From contig JALHRL010000007.1 of the NCBI GenBank assembly GCA_022841465.1, positions 28,458 through 92,457 on the forward strand: DNA of 64,000 nucleotides, read 5' to 3'. The position numbers and the translations under genes are program-made. This document shows, one piece after another, positions 37,794-46,356 of this stretch (position 1 is the first letter of the stretch; each line of letters starts with the position of its first letter). This stretch comes from Bacteroidia bacterium (GTDB lineage: Bacteria > Bacteroidota > Bacteroidia > B-17B0 > Aurantibacillaceae). The notes below the pieces were generated by a model. The model did no database searches and was not told the origin of the DNA. It was given only the letters and a program-made list of their open reading frames with translations.

Positions 37794-37827
37794 TTTTGCA
37801 TTATTCATTTTTATTTTTCAATATTTG
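37794..37827 (+). promoter_or_regulatory. Candidate promoter of the arginine operon
   Basis: TTTTG at 37794-37798 and AATATTTG at 37820-37827 (one mismatch to TAnnTTTG), 21 bases apart. A start near 37834 would give a leader of about 260 nt before the first arg gene. The stretch 37678-37793, between the CHAT gene and this promoter, holds only an inverted repeat (37731-37739 with 37770-37778) without a T run. Confidence 0.45.
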
Positions 37828-37872
37828 CAAAATCAATTTTTAAAAACAAAAACACAAGAGCAAAAATCAAAA

Positions 37873-38010
37873 ATGAAAACACTTAATTTCATTCTCTGCT
37901 CAGCCGCATTCGGCAGTAAAATAAGCTCCTTGAGCAAGAGTGTGTTTTTTTCAACAGCAAATATGTTGTTTGTTTTACCCGTACGCCCCGTTTTTTGTAT
38001 CCGACGTTGA
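37873..38010 (+). CDS. Possible arginine-operon leader peptide
   Basis: A 45-codon frame in the long leader ahead of the arginine operon. Its last nine codons read VRPVFCIRR and stop, with three arginine codons (CGC 37984, CGA 38002, CGT 38005), two of them just before the stop. A shorter version from ATG 37963 gives the 15-residue peptide MLFVLPVRPVFCIRR. Control codons for the end product of the operon, followed by hairpins, are the plan of an attenuation leader. Whether it is translated is not known, and three Arg codons could be chance. Confidence 0.4.
   Translation: MKTLNFILCSAAFGSKISSLSKSVFFSTANMLFVLPVRPVFCIRR
37894..37951 (+). promoter_or_regulatory. First hairpin with T run in the arginine leader
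   Basis: The arms CTCTGCTCA (37894-37902) and TGAGCAAGAG (37931-37940, one bulge) enclose a small GCCG/CGGC hairpin. A competing GCTC/GAGC hairpin (37925-37935) uses the same right arm. Seven T follow four bases after the stem. It may be an early terminator inside the leader frame. Confidence 0.35.
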
Positions 38011-38074
38011 TTAGAGCCTAATCTTCTTAAAACTTATTTTGCAGGTCTGTAAAATAGGTCTTCTTTAATTTTTT
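38009..38074 (+). promoter_or_regulatory. Putative attenuator hairpins ahead of the arginine operon
   Basis: Directly at the stop codon of the leader frame stands a perfect hairpin GATTAG-AGC-CTAATC (38009-38023). It is followed by a second one with arms 38035-38043 and 38048-38056 (one G-T pair), extended by two pairs and then a T-rich tract 38061-38074, like a terminator. Bases 38013-38020 can also pair with 38055-38062 (seven of eight, counting G-T), which would open both hairpins. This mutually exclusive pairing is what an attenuator needs, but it has not been folded by program. Confidence 0.4.
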
Positions 38075-38093
38075 CACTTTTAATTTTAATTGA

Positions 38094-38753
38094 ATGCAAC
38101 ATTTTGTTGTGCAGGTTGCTAATTTGCAACACCTGCATTTTGCAGAAATTATCTGCAATGAAATGGAGTTATCGGCTAAAGCCAGAGGAACTGGTATAGC
38201 CAAAAGAACTCCAGATTATATCCGGCAAAAAATGCTGGAAGGTAAAGCGGTAATTGCTCTTCATAAAAATGGCAATTGGGCAGGGTTTTGCTATATCGAA
38301 ACCTGGAGCCATGGTAAGTACGTGGCTAATTCCGGTTTAATTGTTTCTCCTGAATATAGAAAAAGTGGACTAGCAACTTTAATAAAACAAAAAATATTTC
38401 AGCTTTCAAGGAATAAATTTCCGGAAGCAAAAATATTTGGATTAACTACCGGTCTTGCTGTTATGAAAATTAATTCGGAATTGGGTTACGAGCCTGTTAC
38501 CTATTCTGAATTAACGCAAGATGAAGCTTTTTGGAAAGGTTGTCAGAGCTGTGTAAACTTTGAAATTTTAAAAAGCAAAGAACGAAAAAATTGCCTTTGT
38601 ACTGCCATGCTTTTTAATCCTGCAGAAAAGAATAAACCACGACGATGGTTTGATTTAGGTCAACAAAAAGTGATGGAAAGATTATTGCGAATGAAGCAAA
38701 CTATTTTTCTAAAAAAATTAAGAATTACTAAAAAAGAAACGATAACAATTTAA
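38094..38753 (+). CDS. GNAT acetyltransferase, probable N-acylglutamate synthase
   Basis: A 219-residue GNAT-fold acyltransferase as first gene of the arginine operon. The acyl-CoA binding region is SGLIVSPEYRKSGLATLIK, and FGLTTGLAVMKINSELGYEPV forms the next conserved part. No argA or argJ is present, so this enzyme probably makes the N-acyl (succinyl or acetyl) glutamate that enters the pathway. A similar gene of Bacteroides thetaiotaomicron has been linked to this step by genetics. The C-terminal part has Cys pairs (GCQSC and NCLC) that could bind metal. argG follows after three bases. Confidence 0.75.
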   Translation: MQHFVVQVANLQHLHFAEIICNEMELSAKARGTGIAKRTPDYIRQKMLEGKAVIALHKNGNWAGFCYIETWSHGKYVANSGLIVSPEYRKSGLATLIKQKIFQLSRNKFPEAKIFGLTTGLAVMKINSELGYEPVTYSELTQDEAFWKGCQSCVNFEILKSKERKNCLCTAMLFNPAEKNKPRRWFDLGQQKVMERLLRMKQTIFLKKLRITKKETITI

Positions 38754-38756
38754 AAA

Positions 38757-39977
38757 ATGAAAAAGAATATACTATTAGCATTTAGCGGCGGCTTAGATAC
38801 TACTTTTTGCGCCATTTATCTGAAAAATGAATTGAGTTACAATGTTCACGCTGTATGTATTGATACAGGCGGATTTAGTGATATTGAAAAATCAAAACTT
38901 GAAATACATGCTACGCAATTAGGTGTTGCCAGTTTTAAAATAATTGATGTAAAAAATAATTACTACAATAAAATAATTAAATATTTGATATTTGGAAACA
39001 TTTTAAAAAACAACACTTATCCACTTTCAGTAAGTGCAGAAAGAATTATTCAGGCATTGGCAATTGCCGATTATGCCAAAATTTTAAATGTTGATGCAAT
39101 TGCACATGGAAGCACAGGCGCCGGAAACGACCAGGTTCGTTTTGATATGGCTTTTCAAATTTTAGCACCAGACTTAAAAATTATTACACCTATTAGAGAT
39201 TTAAAGCTTTCAAGGCAAGAAGAAATTGACTATTTGAAAAAGCACCAAATTGAAATGAATTTTGAGAAAGCAGTTTATAGCGTAAACAAAGGAATATGGG
39301 GCAATTCGGTTGGTGGTAAAGAAACACTTACATCACACCTGCCATTACCAGATGATGCTTGGCCAACACAGGTTTATAAAAATGGAAATGAGAAAATAGA
39401 ATTGGATTTTAAAAATGGAGAATTAATTGGTATAAATAATGAAGTTTTTAATAGTAAGGTAGAGGCTATTGAAAGATTATCAGAAATTACTTCGCCCTAT
39501 GGTATAGGCAGAGATATTCATGTAGGAGATACTATTATTGGTATTAAAGGAAGAGTTGGTTTTGAAGCAGCAGCTCCATTAATTATAATAAAAGCACATC
39601 ATGCTTTAGAAAAACACGTGCTTACAAAATGGCAATTATATTGGAAAGATCAAATGGCATTATGGTATGGCAATTGGTTACATGAAGGGCAGTATCTTGA
39701 TCCTGTTATGCGAGATATGGAATCTTTTTTTGAAAGTACCCAACAACAGGTAAGTGGAAAGGTGTTTATTTCTCTTAAACCATATCGTTTTGTTATTGAT
39801 GGAATTACTTCTCCACACGATTTAATGAATAACAGTTTTGGTACTTACGGAGAAATGAATAAATCCTTTACCGGCGACGATGTAAAAGGCTTTACAAAAA
39901 TATTTGGAAATCAAACAGCCATTTATTACAAAGTAAATGAATTGAAAAACCAATTAATGTTTGAAGAAAATGATTAA
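38757..39977 (+). CDS. argG: Argininosuccinate synthase
   Basis: Joins citrulline and aspartate with ATP to argininosuccinate. The 406-residue enzyme has the PP-loop SGGLDT near its N-terminus (ILLAFSGGLDTTFC), AHGSTGAGNDQVRF and SPYGIGRDIHVGDTI. It stands second in the operon. In an acylated-ornithine pathway it acts after removal of the acyl group from N-acyl citrulline by the argE-like enzyme. Its last bases overlap the start of argC by eight bases. Confidence 0.95.
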   Translation: MKKNILLAFSGGLDTTFCAIYLKNELSYNVHAVCIDTGGFSDIEKSKLEIHATQLGVASFKIIDVKNNYYNKIIKYLIFGNILKNNTYPLSVSAERIIQALAIADYAKILNVDAIAHGSTGAGNDQVRFDMAFQILAPDLKIITPIRDLKLSRQEEIDYLKKHQIEMNFEKAVYSVNKGIWGNSVGGKETLTSHLPLPDDAWPTQVYKNGNEKIELDFKNGELIGINNEVFNSKVEAIERLSEITSPYGIGRDIHVGDTIIGIKGRVGFEAAAPLIIIKAHHALEKHVLTKWQLYWKDQMALWYGNWLHEGQYLDPVMRDMESFFESTQQQVSGKVFISLKPYRFVIDGITSPHDLMNNSFGTYGEMNKSFTGDDVKGFTKIFGNQTAIYYKVNELKNQLMFEEND

Positions 39978-40944
39978 AGCAGGAATAATTGGTGGAGCGG
40001 GCTATACCGGAGGTGAAGTGCTTAGATTATTGCTAAATCATCCTAATGTAGAAATTGCTTTTGTTCAAAGTGAAAGTAAAAGTGGTGAAAAGGTGTATTT
40101 AACGCATTTAGATTGCTTTGGTGCCACTGATTTAAATTTTCAAAAAGAAATTGAAAATGCAGATGTGTTCTTTTTATGTAAGGGTCATGGTGAATCAATA
40201 AAAGTATTAGAAAATAATAATATTTCTAATAAAACCAAGGTTATTGATTTAAGTCAGGATTTCAGACATCAATCAAAATCTGTGTTTAAAGAAAGAAAAT
40301 TTATATATGGTTTACCGGAATTAAACAAAGCATTTATTGAAAGCTCCAATAGTGTTGCTAACCCGGGTTGTTTTGCAACCGCTATTCAACTGGGTTTACT
40401 ACCTCTTGCAACCAAGCAATTGCTTTGTAGTGATATTCATATTAATGCCGTAACGGGTTCTACCGGAGCGGGACAAAGTTTATCGCCAACCAACCATTTT
40501 TCGTGGAGAAATAATAATCATAGTGCTTATAAAACTTTCCAACATCAACACGAAGTTGAAATTTTAGAAAGTTTGTCTTCCTTACAGAAATCTAACATTG
40601 GCGACTTGTATTTTAATCCGCAGCGTGGCGCCTTTACAAGAGGAATTTATATGAATGCTAGTATTAAGGGTGATTTTAACTTGAAAGAACTGGAAGAGTT
40701 GTATAAAAGCTATTATTACAATCATCCATTTACAAAGTTAGTTCCCTTTGAACCGGATGTGAAGCAGGTAGTTAATACCAATAATTGTTATGTGCATTTA
40801 CAGATTCAAAAAAACAGTTTAATAATTACTTCCGTGATAGATAATTTATTAAAAGGCGCAGCGGGTCAAGCCATACAAAACATGAACTTAATGTTTGGCT
40901 TAAGCGAAACTTCTGGGTTGAAATTAAAAGCATCTGTTTTTTAA
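39970..40944 (+). CDS. argC: N-acyl-gamma-glutamyl-phosphate reductase
   Basis: Reduces N-acylglutamyl phosphate to the semialdehyde with NADPH. The 324-residue enzyme shows the cofactor loop GIIGGAGYTGGEVLRLL and catalytic Cys134 in SVANPGCFATAIQLG, plus the HQHEVEI motif. The frame opens at a TTG three codons earlier, but ATG 39970 gives the regular N-terminus and overlaps argG by eight bases, a sign of translational coupling. Confidence 0.95.
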   Translation: MIKAGIIGGAGYTGGEVLRLLLNHPNVEIAFVQSESKSGEKVYLTHLDCFGATDLNFQKEIENADVFFLCKGHGESIKVLENNNISNKTKVIDLSQDFRHQSKSVFKERKFIYGLPELNKAFIESSNSVANPGCFATAIQLGLLPLATKQLLCSDIHINAVTGSTGAGQSLSPTNHFSWRNNNHSAYKTFQHQHEVEILESLSSLQKSNIGDLYFNPQRGAFTRGIYMNASIKGDFNLKELEELYKSYYYNHPFTKLVPFEPDVKQVVNTNNCYVHLQIQKNSLIITSVIDNLLKGAAGQAIQNMNLMFGLSETSGLKLKASVF

Positions 40945-40983
40945 ATAGTATTAGTAAAAATCAATTTATAATAAAAATAAAAA

Positions 40984-42126
40984 ATGAAAACATTCAATGT
41001 ATATCCTCTAACACCCATTACTCCGGTAAAAGCGAAAGGCTTGTGCTTATGGGATGAGAACAACGTTAAGTATTTAGATTTGTATGGAGGGCATGCTGTA
41101 ATTTCAATTGGGCATAGCCATCCACATTATATAAAAAAAATATCAGATCAGTTAAATACTATTGGATTTTATTCTAATTCGGTGCTAAATCCTTTGCAAG
41201 AAGAGTTAGCGTATAAATTAGGAAAAGCCAGTGGTTATGGTGATTATAGTTTGTTTTTGTGTAACTCAGGAGCGGAAGCAAATGAGAATGCATTAAAGCT
41301 GGCATCGTTTAAAAATAAAAGAAAAAAAGTAATTGCTTTTACAGGAAGTTTTCACGGAAGAACTTCTTTGGCAGTAGCAGCTACTAACGATAACTCAATT
41401 CAAGCAATGGTTAATTTAAATCATGAAATTGAGTTTTTGCCTTTAAATGATGAAGCAGCGTTTGTAAATTCTATGCATGAAAACGTTTGTGCTGTAATAA
41501 TTGAAGGAATACAAGGTGTTGCCGGTATTGAGTTGCCTAGTACTTCTTTTTTACAATTATTAAGAAAAAAGTGCGATGAATTTGGCGCTGTATTGATTTT
41601 AGATGAAGTTCAATCGGGTTATGGTAGAAGCGGTAAGTTTTTTGCGCATCAGTCTGCAAATATAAAACCGGATTTAATTACTGTTGCAAAAGGTATGGGT
41701 AATGGTTTTCCAATTGGCGGAGTTTTAATTTCTCAGGATTTTGAAGCCAAATACGGTATGTTAGGGACAACATTTGGAGGAAATCATTTGGCTTGTGCTG
41801 CTGCAATTGCTGTATTAGATGTTTTAGAAAATGAGAAGCTAATTGAAAATGCAGCCAAACTTGGTGAAAGATGGATAGAACAATTGAAGCAAATAGACGG
41901 TGTAAAGGAGGTAAGAGGCAAAGGTTTAATGATTGGTTTAGAATTTGATTTTCCAATTGCAGAAATTAAAATCGCGTTAACAAACAAACACCATATTTTG
42001 GTGGGTACCGCTTCCAATAAAAAGGTAATACGATTATTACCGGCTTTAACCATTACCGAATCCGAAATAAAATCTTTTAATGAAGCTTTGCAGAAAGAAC
42101 TTCATAGTTTAAAACTTAAAGGTTAA
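40984..42126 (+). CDS. argD: N-acylornithine aminotransferase
   Basis: Class III PLP-dependent aminotransferase that forms N-acylornithine from the semialdehyde with glutamate as amino donor. The 380-residue enzyme has NSGAEANENALKLA, the PLP-contacting ILDEVQSGYGRSGKFFAHQ, and the Schiff-base Lys in TVAKGMGNGFPIGG. The position in the operon and the carbamoyltransferase downstream suggest an N-succinyl or N-acetyl substrate rather than free ornithine. argF' follows after 21 bases. Confidence 0.94.
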   Translation: MKTFNVYPLTPITPVKAKGLCLWDENNVKYLDLYGGHAVISIGHSHPHYIKKISDQLNTIGFYSNSVLNPLQEELAYKLGKASGYGDYSLFLCNSGAEANENALKLASFKNKRKKVIAFTGSFHGRTSLAVAATNDNSIQAMVNLNHEIEFLPLNDEAAFVNSMHENVCAVIIEGIQGVAGIELPSTSFLQLLRKKCDEFGAVLILDEVQSGYGRSGKFFAHQSANIKPDLITVAKGMGNGFPIGGVLISQDFEAKYGMLGTTFGGNHLACAAAIAVLDVLENEKLIENAAKLGERWIEQLKQIDGVKEVRGKGLMIGLEFDFPIAEIKIALTNKHHILVGTASNKKVIRLLPALTITESEIKSFNEALQKELHSLKLKG

Positions 42127-42147
42127 TTAATTAAAATAATAATTACA

Positions 42148-43143
42148 ATGAAACATTTTACCACAGTAAATGATATAGCTAATCCTGAATTATTAATAGA
42201 GGAGGCTATACAATTAAAATCAAATCCCTATCAATTTAGTGAATTGGGTAAATTTAAAACATTAGGACTTGTTTTTTTAAATCCAAGCTTAAGAACGCGT
42301 TTAAGTACTCAAAAAGCCGCTAAAATACTGGGAATGGAAGTTATGGTTATGAATCTTGATAAAGAGAGTTGGGCCATAGAATGGAATGATGATGTAATAA
42401 TGAATAGTAATAATGTTGAACACATAAAGGATGCAGCTACTGTTTTAGGTTCTTACTGCGATATAATTGGTATAAGATGTTTCCCTTCATTAACAGATAA
42501 GAAATTAGATTACAGTGAGAAAATATTACTGCAATTAATGAAGTATTGCAATGTACCGGTTATTAGCCTTGAGTCGGCAACATTACATCCATTACAAAGT
42601 TTAGCAGATGCAATTACAATTAAAGAAAATTGGAAAGAACCTTACAAACCTAAAGTAGTATTAACCTGGGCACCGCATATTAAAGCATTGCCTCAGGCTG
42701 TGCCTAATTCTTTTGCTGAATGGATGTGTAAGTTGGATATTGATTTTACTATAGCACAACCCGAAGGTTATGAATTATGTGATGATTATACATCAGGCGC
42801 TAAAATTACTTACAATCAAGAGGAGGCATTGAATGAAGCAGATTTTGTATATGTAAAAAATTGGTCGTGTTACCATAATTATGGAAAAACACCGGAGGTA
42901 AATAGCAACTGGATGATGGATTTGGAAAAGTATAAACTTACGAATGAAGCAGGAATTATGCATTGTTTGCCGGTAAGAAGAGATGTGGAATTAAGCAGCA
43001 AGCTAATTGATCATACAAACAGTTTAATTCAACAGCAAGCGGCAAACAGAGTATATGCCGCACAAACGGTTTTAAAAAACATTTTGCAGGGAGGATATAT
43101 GAAGAAAAATTTATCAGAGAAATACAGTTTAGAAGAGGCATGA
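42148..43143 (+). CDS. argF': N-acylornithine carbamoyltransferase (argF' type)
   Basis: Transfers the carbamoyl group to N-acylornithine, giving N-acylcitrulline, the special step of the Bacteroidota and Xanthomonas route. The 331-residue protein shows the carbamoyl phosphate motif SLRTR (residues 47-51), HPLQSLADA and HCLPVRR. At the position that tells the two known types apart (Pro90 in the Bacteroides succinylornithine enzyme, Glu92 in the Xanthomonas acetylornithine enzyme), this protein has Val90 in NNVEHI. Mutational work on the Xanthomonas enzyme indicates that small or hydrophobic residues there favour succinylornithine, so a succinyl substrate is the better guess. The stop overlaps argB (ATGA). 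Confidence 0.92.
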   Translation: MKHFTTVNDIANPELLIEEAIQLKSNPYQFSELGKFKTLGLVFLNPSLRTRLSTQKAAKILGMEVMVMNLDKESWAIEWNDDVIMNSNNVEHIKDAATVLGSYCDIIGIRCFPSLTDKKLDYSEKILLQLMKYCNVPVISLESATLHPLQSLADAITIKENWKEPYKPKVVLTWAPHIKALPQAVPNSFAEWMCKLDIDFTIAQPEGYELCDDYTSGAKITYNQEEALNEADFVYVKNWSCYHNYGKTPEVNSNWMMDLEKYKLTNEAGIMHCLPVRRDVELSSKLIDHTNSLIQQQAANRVYAAQTVLKNILQGGYMKKNLSEKYSLEEA

Positions 43144-43916
43144 AAAAATTAATTATTGTAAAAATTGGTGGAAATGTAATTGATGATGAGATTGCCTTAA
43201 AAAAGTTTCTAATTCTGTTTTCTAAAATAAAGGGAGATAAAATATTGATACATGGTGGTGGTAAATTAGCTACGCGATTGTCTGAAAAGCTTGGAATTGA
43301 AACGGAACTTATAGAAGGAAGAAGAATTACAAATAAAGAAACTTTAAAAGTTACAACCATGGTTTATGCCGGTTGGATAAATAAAAGTATAAGTGCTCTT
43401 TTAAATTCAAATAATTGCAAGGCAATAGGTTTATCTGGAGCAGATGCATTTATAATTCCTGCTAAAAAAAGAAAACTTGGTAAAATTGATTATGGCTTTG
43501 TAGGAGATGTTATAAAAGAAAAGATTAACATCAAATTAGTAAAAGCGTTGTTGGATTCTAAATTAACTCTGGTAATAGCGCCAATTACAAGTGATAAAAA
43601 CGGACAGTTACTGAATACAAATGCCGATACCATTGCTGCTTCTTTGGCAAGCGCATTATCAAATCTATACAAGGTTAAATTAATTTATTGCTTTGAAAAG
43701 AATGGTGTTTTAAATGGTGGAAAAGTAATTAAACAATTAGGATTTGGAAGTTATAATGAATTAAAAGAAAAAGGAATTATTAAAGATGGTATGATACCAA
43801 AATTAGATAATGCATTTTCCACAATTGAAAATGGAGTTAAGGAGGTAGTAATTGGTAACGCAAATCAATTAAATAACATAATAAGTAAAAATGCAGGTAC
43901 AAGTATCATCAAATAA
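43140..43916 (+). CDS. argB: N-acylglutamate kinase
   Basis: Phosphorylates N-acylglutamate with ATP, the second step of the pathway. The 258-residue amino acid kinase-fold protein has VKIGGNVIDD, ILIHGGGKLATRLSEKLG and NTNADTIAASLASAL. There is no N-terminal helix of the kind seen in arginine-inhibited kinases, so feedback inhibition by arginine is not expected at this enzyme. That would leave control to the transcript leader. It overlaps argF' by four bases and argE by 26 bases. Confidence 0.94.
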   Translation: MKKLIIVKIGGNVIDDEIALKKFLILFSKIKGDKILIHGGGKLATRLSEKLGIETELIEGRRITNKETLKVTTMVYAGWINKSISALLNSNNCKAIGLSGADAFIIPAKKRKLGKIDYGFVGDVIKEKINIKLVKALLDSKLTLVIAPITSDKNGQLLNTNADTIAASLASALSNLYKVKLIYCFEKNGVLNGGKVIKQLGFGSYNELKEKGIIKDGMIPKLDNAFSTIENGVKEVVIGNANQLNNIISKNAGTSIIK

Positions 43917-44988
43917 AAGCTCAGAGTTGTTGTATAACAATGCAGTTGACTTATTAAGTGAGTTAATTAGGACCCCAAGTTATAGCAAGGAAGAGGATAA
44001 AACAGCGCTTATTATAGAGTTGTTTTTAAAAGAAAAGGGAGTAGAGGTAAACAAATATTTAAATAATGTATGGGCAAGAAATAAATATTTTGATGATTCT
44101 AAACCTACCATTTTGCTTAATTCTCATCACGACACTGTTAAGCCAAATAAACAGTACACTTTTAAACCATTTGAGCCTATATTAAATGGCGGGAAATTAT
44201 TTGGCTTAGGAAGTAATGATGCAGGTGGAGCACTTGTAAGTTTATTAGTAACCTTTTTATATTATTATGATTGTGAAAATTTGAAATACAATTTAATTTT
44301 TGCAGCCAGTGCAGAAGAAGAAATTTCGGGCAACAATGGTATTGAAGCCTTGTTGACATTATTAGGCGATATAGAATTTGGTATTGTGGGAGAGCCAACA
44401 CAAATGCAAATGGCTGTGGTAGAAAAAGGTTTGTTGGTGTTAGATTGCAGGAGTATTGGTAAAGCTGGACATGCTGCAAGAGAAGAGGGTGAAAATGCAA
44501 TTGCAAAAACATGGGAAGATATTAACTGGTTTAATAGTTATAAGTTTGATAAGGTATCGGAATTATTAGGTCCGGTTAAAATGAACGTTACTGTTATTGA
44601 AACAGAAAACAAAGCGCATAATGTGATTCCATCGTCATGCAAATTTGTTGTTGATATAAGAGTAAATGAGCTTTATACGTTTGATGATGTTTTATCAATA
44701 ATTACTGAACATGTTAAGAGCGAAGTAAAACCCAGAAGTTTAAGAATGAAATCTAGTAGTATCTCGCTTAATCATCCCATAATAAAAAGTGGTTTAAGTA
44801 TTGGTAGAACATACTACGGTTCACCAACAACCAGCGATAAAGCTTTAATGAATTTCCCAACCTTAAAAATGGGACCCGGAGATAGTGCCAGAAGTCATAC
44901 TGCTGATGAATTTATTTATTTGCAAGAAATTAAAGAGGGGATAAGTATTTATTTGAAATTACTAGAGAATGTTTTATTAAACAATTAA
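43891..44988 (+). CDS. argE: M20-family deacylase, probable N-acylcitrulline/N-acylornithine deacylase
   Basis: A zinc peptidase-fold deacylase of 365 residues that should remove the acyl group from N-acylcitrulline. The metal ligands are in LNSHHDTVKP (His, Asp), GSNDAGGALVSL (Asp), and SAEEEISGNNG (catalytic Glu and Glu ligand), and a further VGEPTQ. The last metal His is in the C-terminal SARSHTADEF. The start overlaps argB by 26 bases, an arrangement consistent with coupling. In Bacteroidota the equivalent gene is often annotated as argE or dapE-like. Confidence 0.88.
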   Translation: MQVQVSSNKSSELLYNNAVDLLSELIRTPSYSKEEDKTALIIELFLKEKGVEVNKYLNNVWARNKYFDDSKPTILLNSHHDTVKPNKQYTFKPFEPILNGGKLFGLGSNDAGGALVSLLVTFLYYYDCENLKYNLIFAASAEEEISGNNGIEALLTLLGDIEFGIVGEPTQMQMAVVEKGLLVLDCRSIGKAGHAAREEGENAIAKTWEDINWFNSYKFDKVSELLGPVKMNVTVIETENKAHNVIPSSCKFVVDIRVNELYTFDDVLSIITEHVKSEVKPRSLRMKSSSISLNHPIIKSGLSIGRTYYGSPTTSDKALMNFPTLKMGPGDSARSHTADEFIYLQEIKEGISIYLKLLENVLLNN

Positions 44989-45000
44989 AATTTAAATGAA

Positions 45001-46197
45001 ATGAAAACAAAATTGTGGGAAAAAGATACTTTAACCGATAATGTTATTGAAAAGTTTACCATTGGTAATGATAAAGAGCTTGACTTATTAATTGCTCCAT
45101 TTGATATTGAAGCTTCTATGGTTCATGCTAAAATGCTTCAAAAAGTGGGTTTAATAAGTAATTTAGAATTGCAACAATTACTGGAAGGTTTGAATGAATT
45201 AAAACTTTTGGTGAATAACGGTGAATTTATAATTGAAGAAGGGATTGAAGATATTCACTCTCAAATAGAATTTCATTTAACCAAAAAATACGGAGAAACA
45301 GGTAAAAAAATTCACACTGCAAGAAGTAGAAACGATCAGGTTCTTACTGCCATTAAGCTATTTATTAAACATGAATTGGTTGGTATAAAGGAAAAGAGTT
45401 TGTTGTTAAAAGCTTTATTTAATCAAACAGCTGAAAAACATAAAGGCATTACTTTACCCGGTTATACCCATTTTCAAATTGCAATGCCCTCTTCGTTTGA
45501 TAATTGGTTAAATGCGTTTGCAGAAAGTTTAGATGACGATTTAGAATTATTAAATGCTGCATTTAATATTGCAAATAAAAACCCTTTAGGAAGCGCAGCC
45601 GGTTATGGCACTAATTTTAAAATTGACAGAGAATTTACAACAACCGAGTTAGGATTTGATAGTTATAATGTTAGTCCGGTTTATGCGCAAATGACCAGAG
45701 GTAAAACGGAGAAGGTGGCTGCAATTGCTATTTCGTCTTTGGCTCATACACTTTCAAAGTTTTCATACGATGTGTGTTTGTATTTGTGTCAGAATTTTGG
45801 TTTTATATCGTTCCCTGATAGTTTAACTACAGGAAGCAGTATTATGCCACATAAAAAAAACCCCGATGTTTTTGAATTAATTAGAGCTAAATGTAATGTT
45901 TTACAGGGCTTACCGAATCAGCTTACCTTACTTACCAATAATTTACCAAGCGGCTATCATAGGGATATGCAACTAACTAAAGAACTTTTATTTCCTGCAA
46001 TTAAAGAATTAAAAGAATGTATTGAGGTATTGATTCATGTTCTACCTAAAATGGAGGTCAATAGCAATTGCGCTGAAGATGAAAAGTATAAATACATGTA
46101 CAGTGTAAATAAGGTAAATGAATTGGTAATGCAAGGTTTGTCGTTTAGAGAAGCGTATGGCATAATTGCCGATAAAATTGAAAAGCAAGAGTTTTAG
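45001..46197 (+). CDS. argH: Argininosuccinate lyase
   Basis: Splits argininosuccinate into arginine and fumarate, the last step of the pathway. The protein is 398 residues, shorter than the common 440-460, with the C-terminal helical part reduced. The fumarase-superfamily signature GSSIMPHKKNPDVFEL and the early THTARSRNDQV-type segment (HTARSRNDQVLTA) are intact. It is the last gene of the operon. An inverted repeat follows at 46269-46292. Confidence 0.94.
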   Translation: MKTKLWEKDTLTDNVIEKFTIGNDKELDLLIAPFDIEASMVHAKMLQKVGLISNLELQQLLEGLNELKLLVNNGEFIIEEGIEDIHSQIEFHLTKKYGETGKKIHTARSRNDQVLTAIKLFIKHELVGIKEKSLLLKALFNQTAEKHKGITLPGYTHFQIAMPSSFDNWLNAFAESLDDDLELLNAAFNIANKNPLGSAAGYGTNFKIDREFTTTELGFDSYNVSPVYAQMTRGKTEKVAAIAISSLAHTLSKFSYDVCLYLCQNFGFISFPDSLTTGSSIMPHKKNPDVFELIRAKCNVLQGLPNQLTLLTNNLPSGYHRDMQLTKELLFPAIKELKECIEVLIHVLPKMEVNSNCAEDEKYKYMYSVNKVNELVMQGLSFREAYGIIADKIEKQEF

Positions 46198-46268
46198 AAT
46201 TTTGTAATTTCTGATACGATTGTTCCTTTATTTCCCAAGTGTTTATGCTAAAGTATGTAAAAGGTTGT

Positions 46269-46292
46269 TAAATCAGTTCAAGAACTGATTTA
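46269..46292. repeat. Perfect inverted repeat after argH
   Basis: Arms of 11 bases (TAAATCAGTTC and GAACTGATTTA) are separated by two bases. A T-rich but interrupted stretch follows. It may end the arginine transcript or serve as an operator for the gene at 46357. Confidence 0.5.
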
Positions 46293-46356
46293 TGTTAGGT
46301 TTATTGAAGATAGGAACCGCTAACTTTGACTTAATAAATAACATTAATCTTATAGC

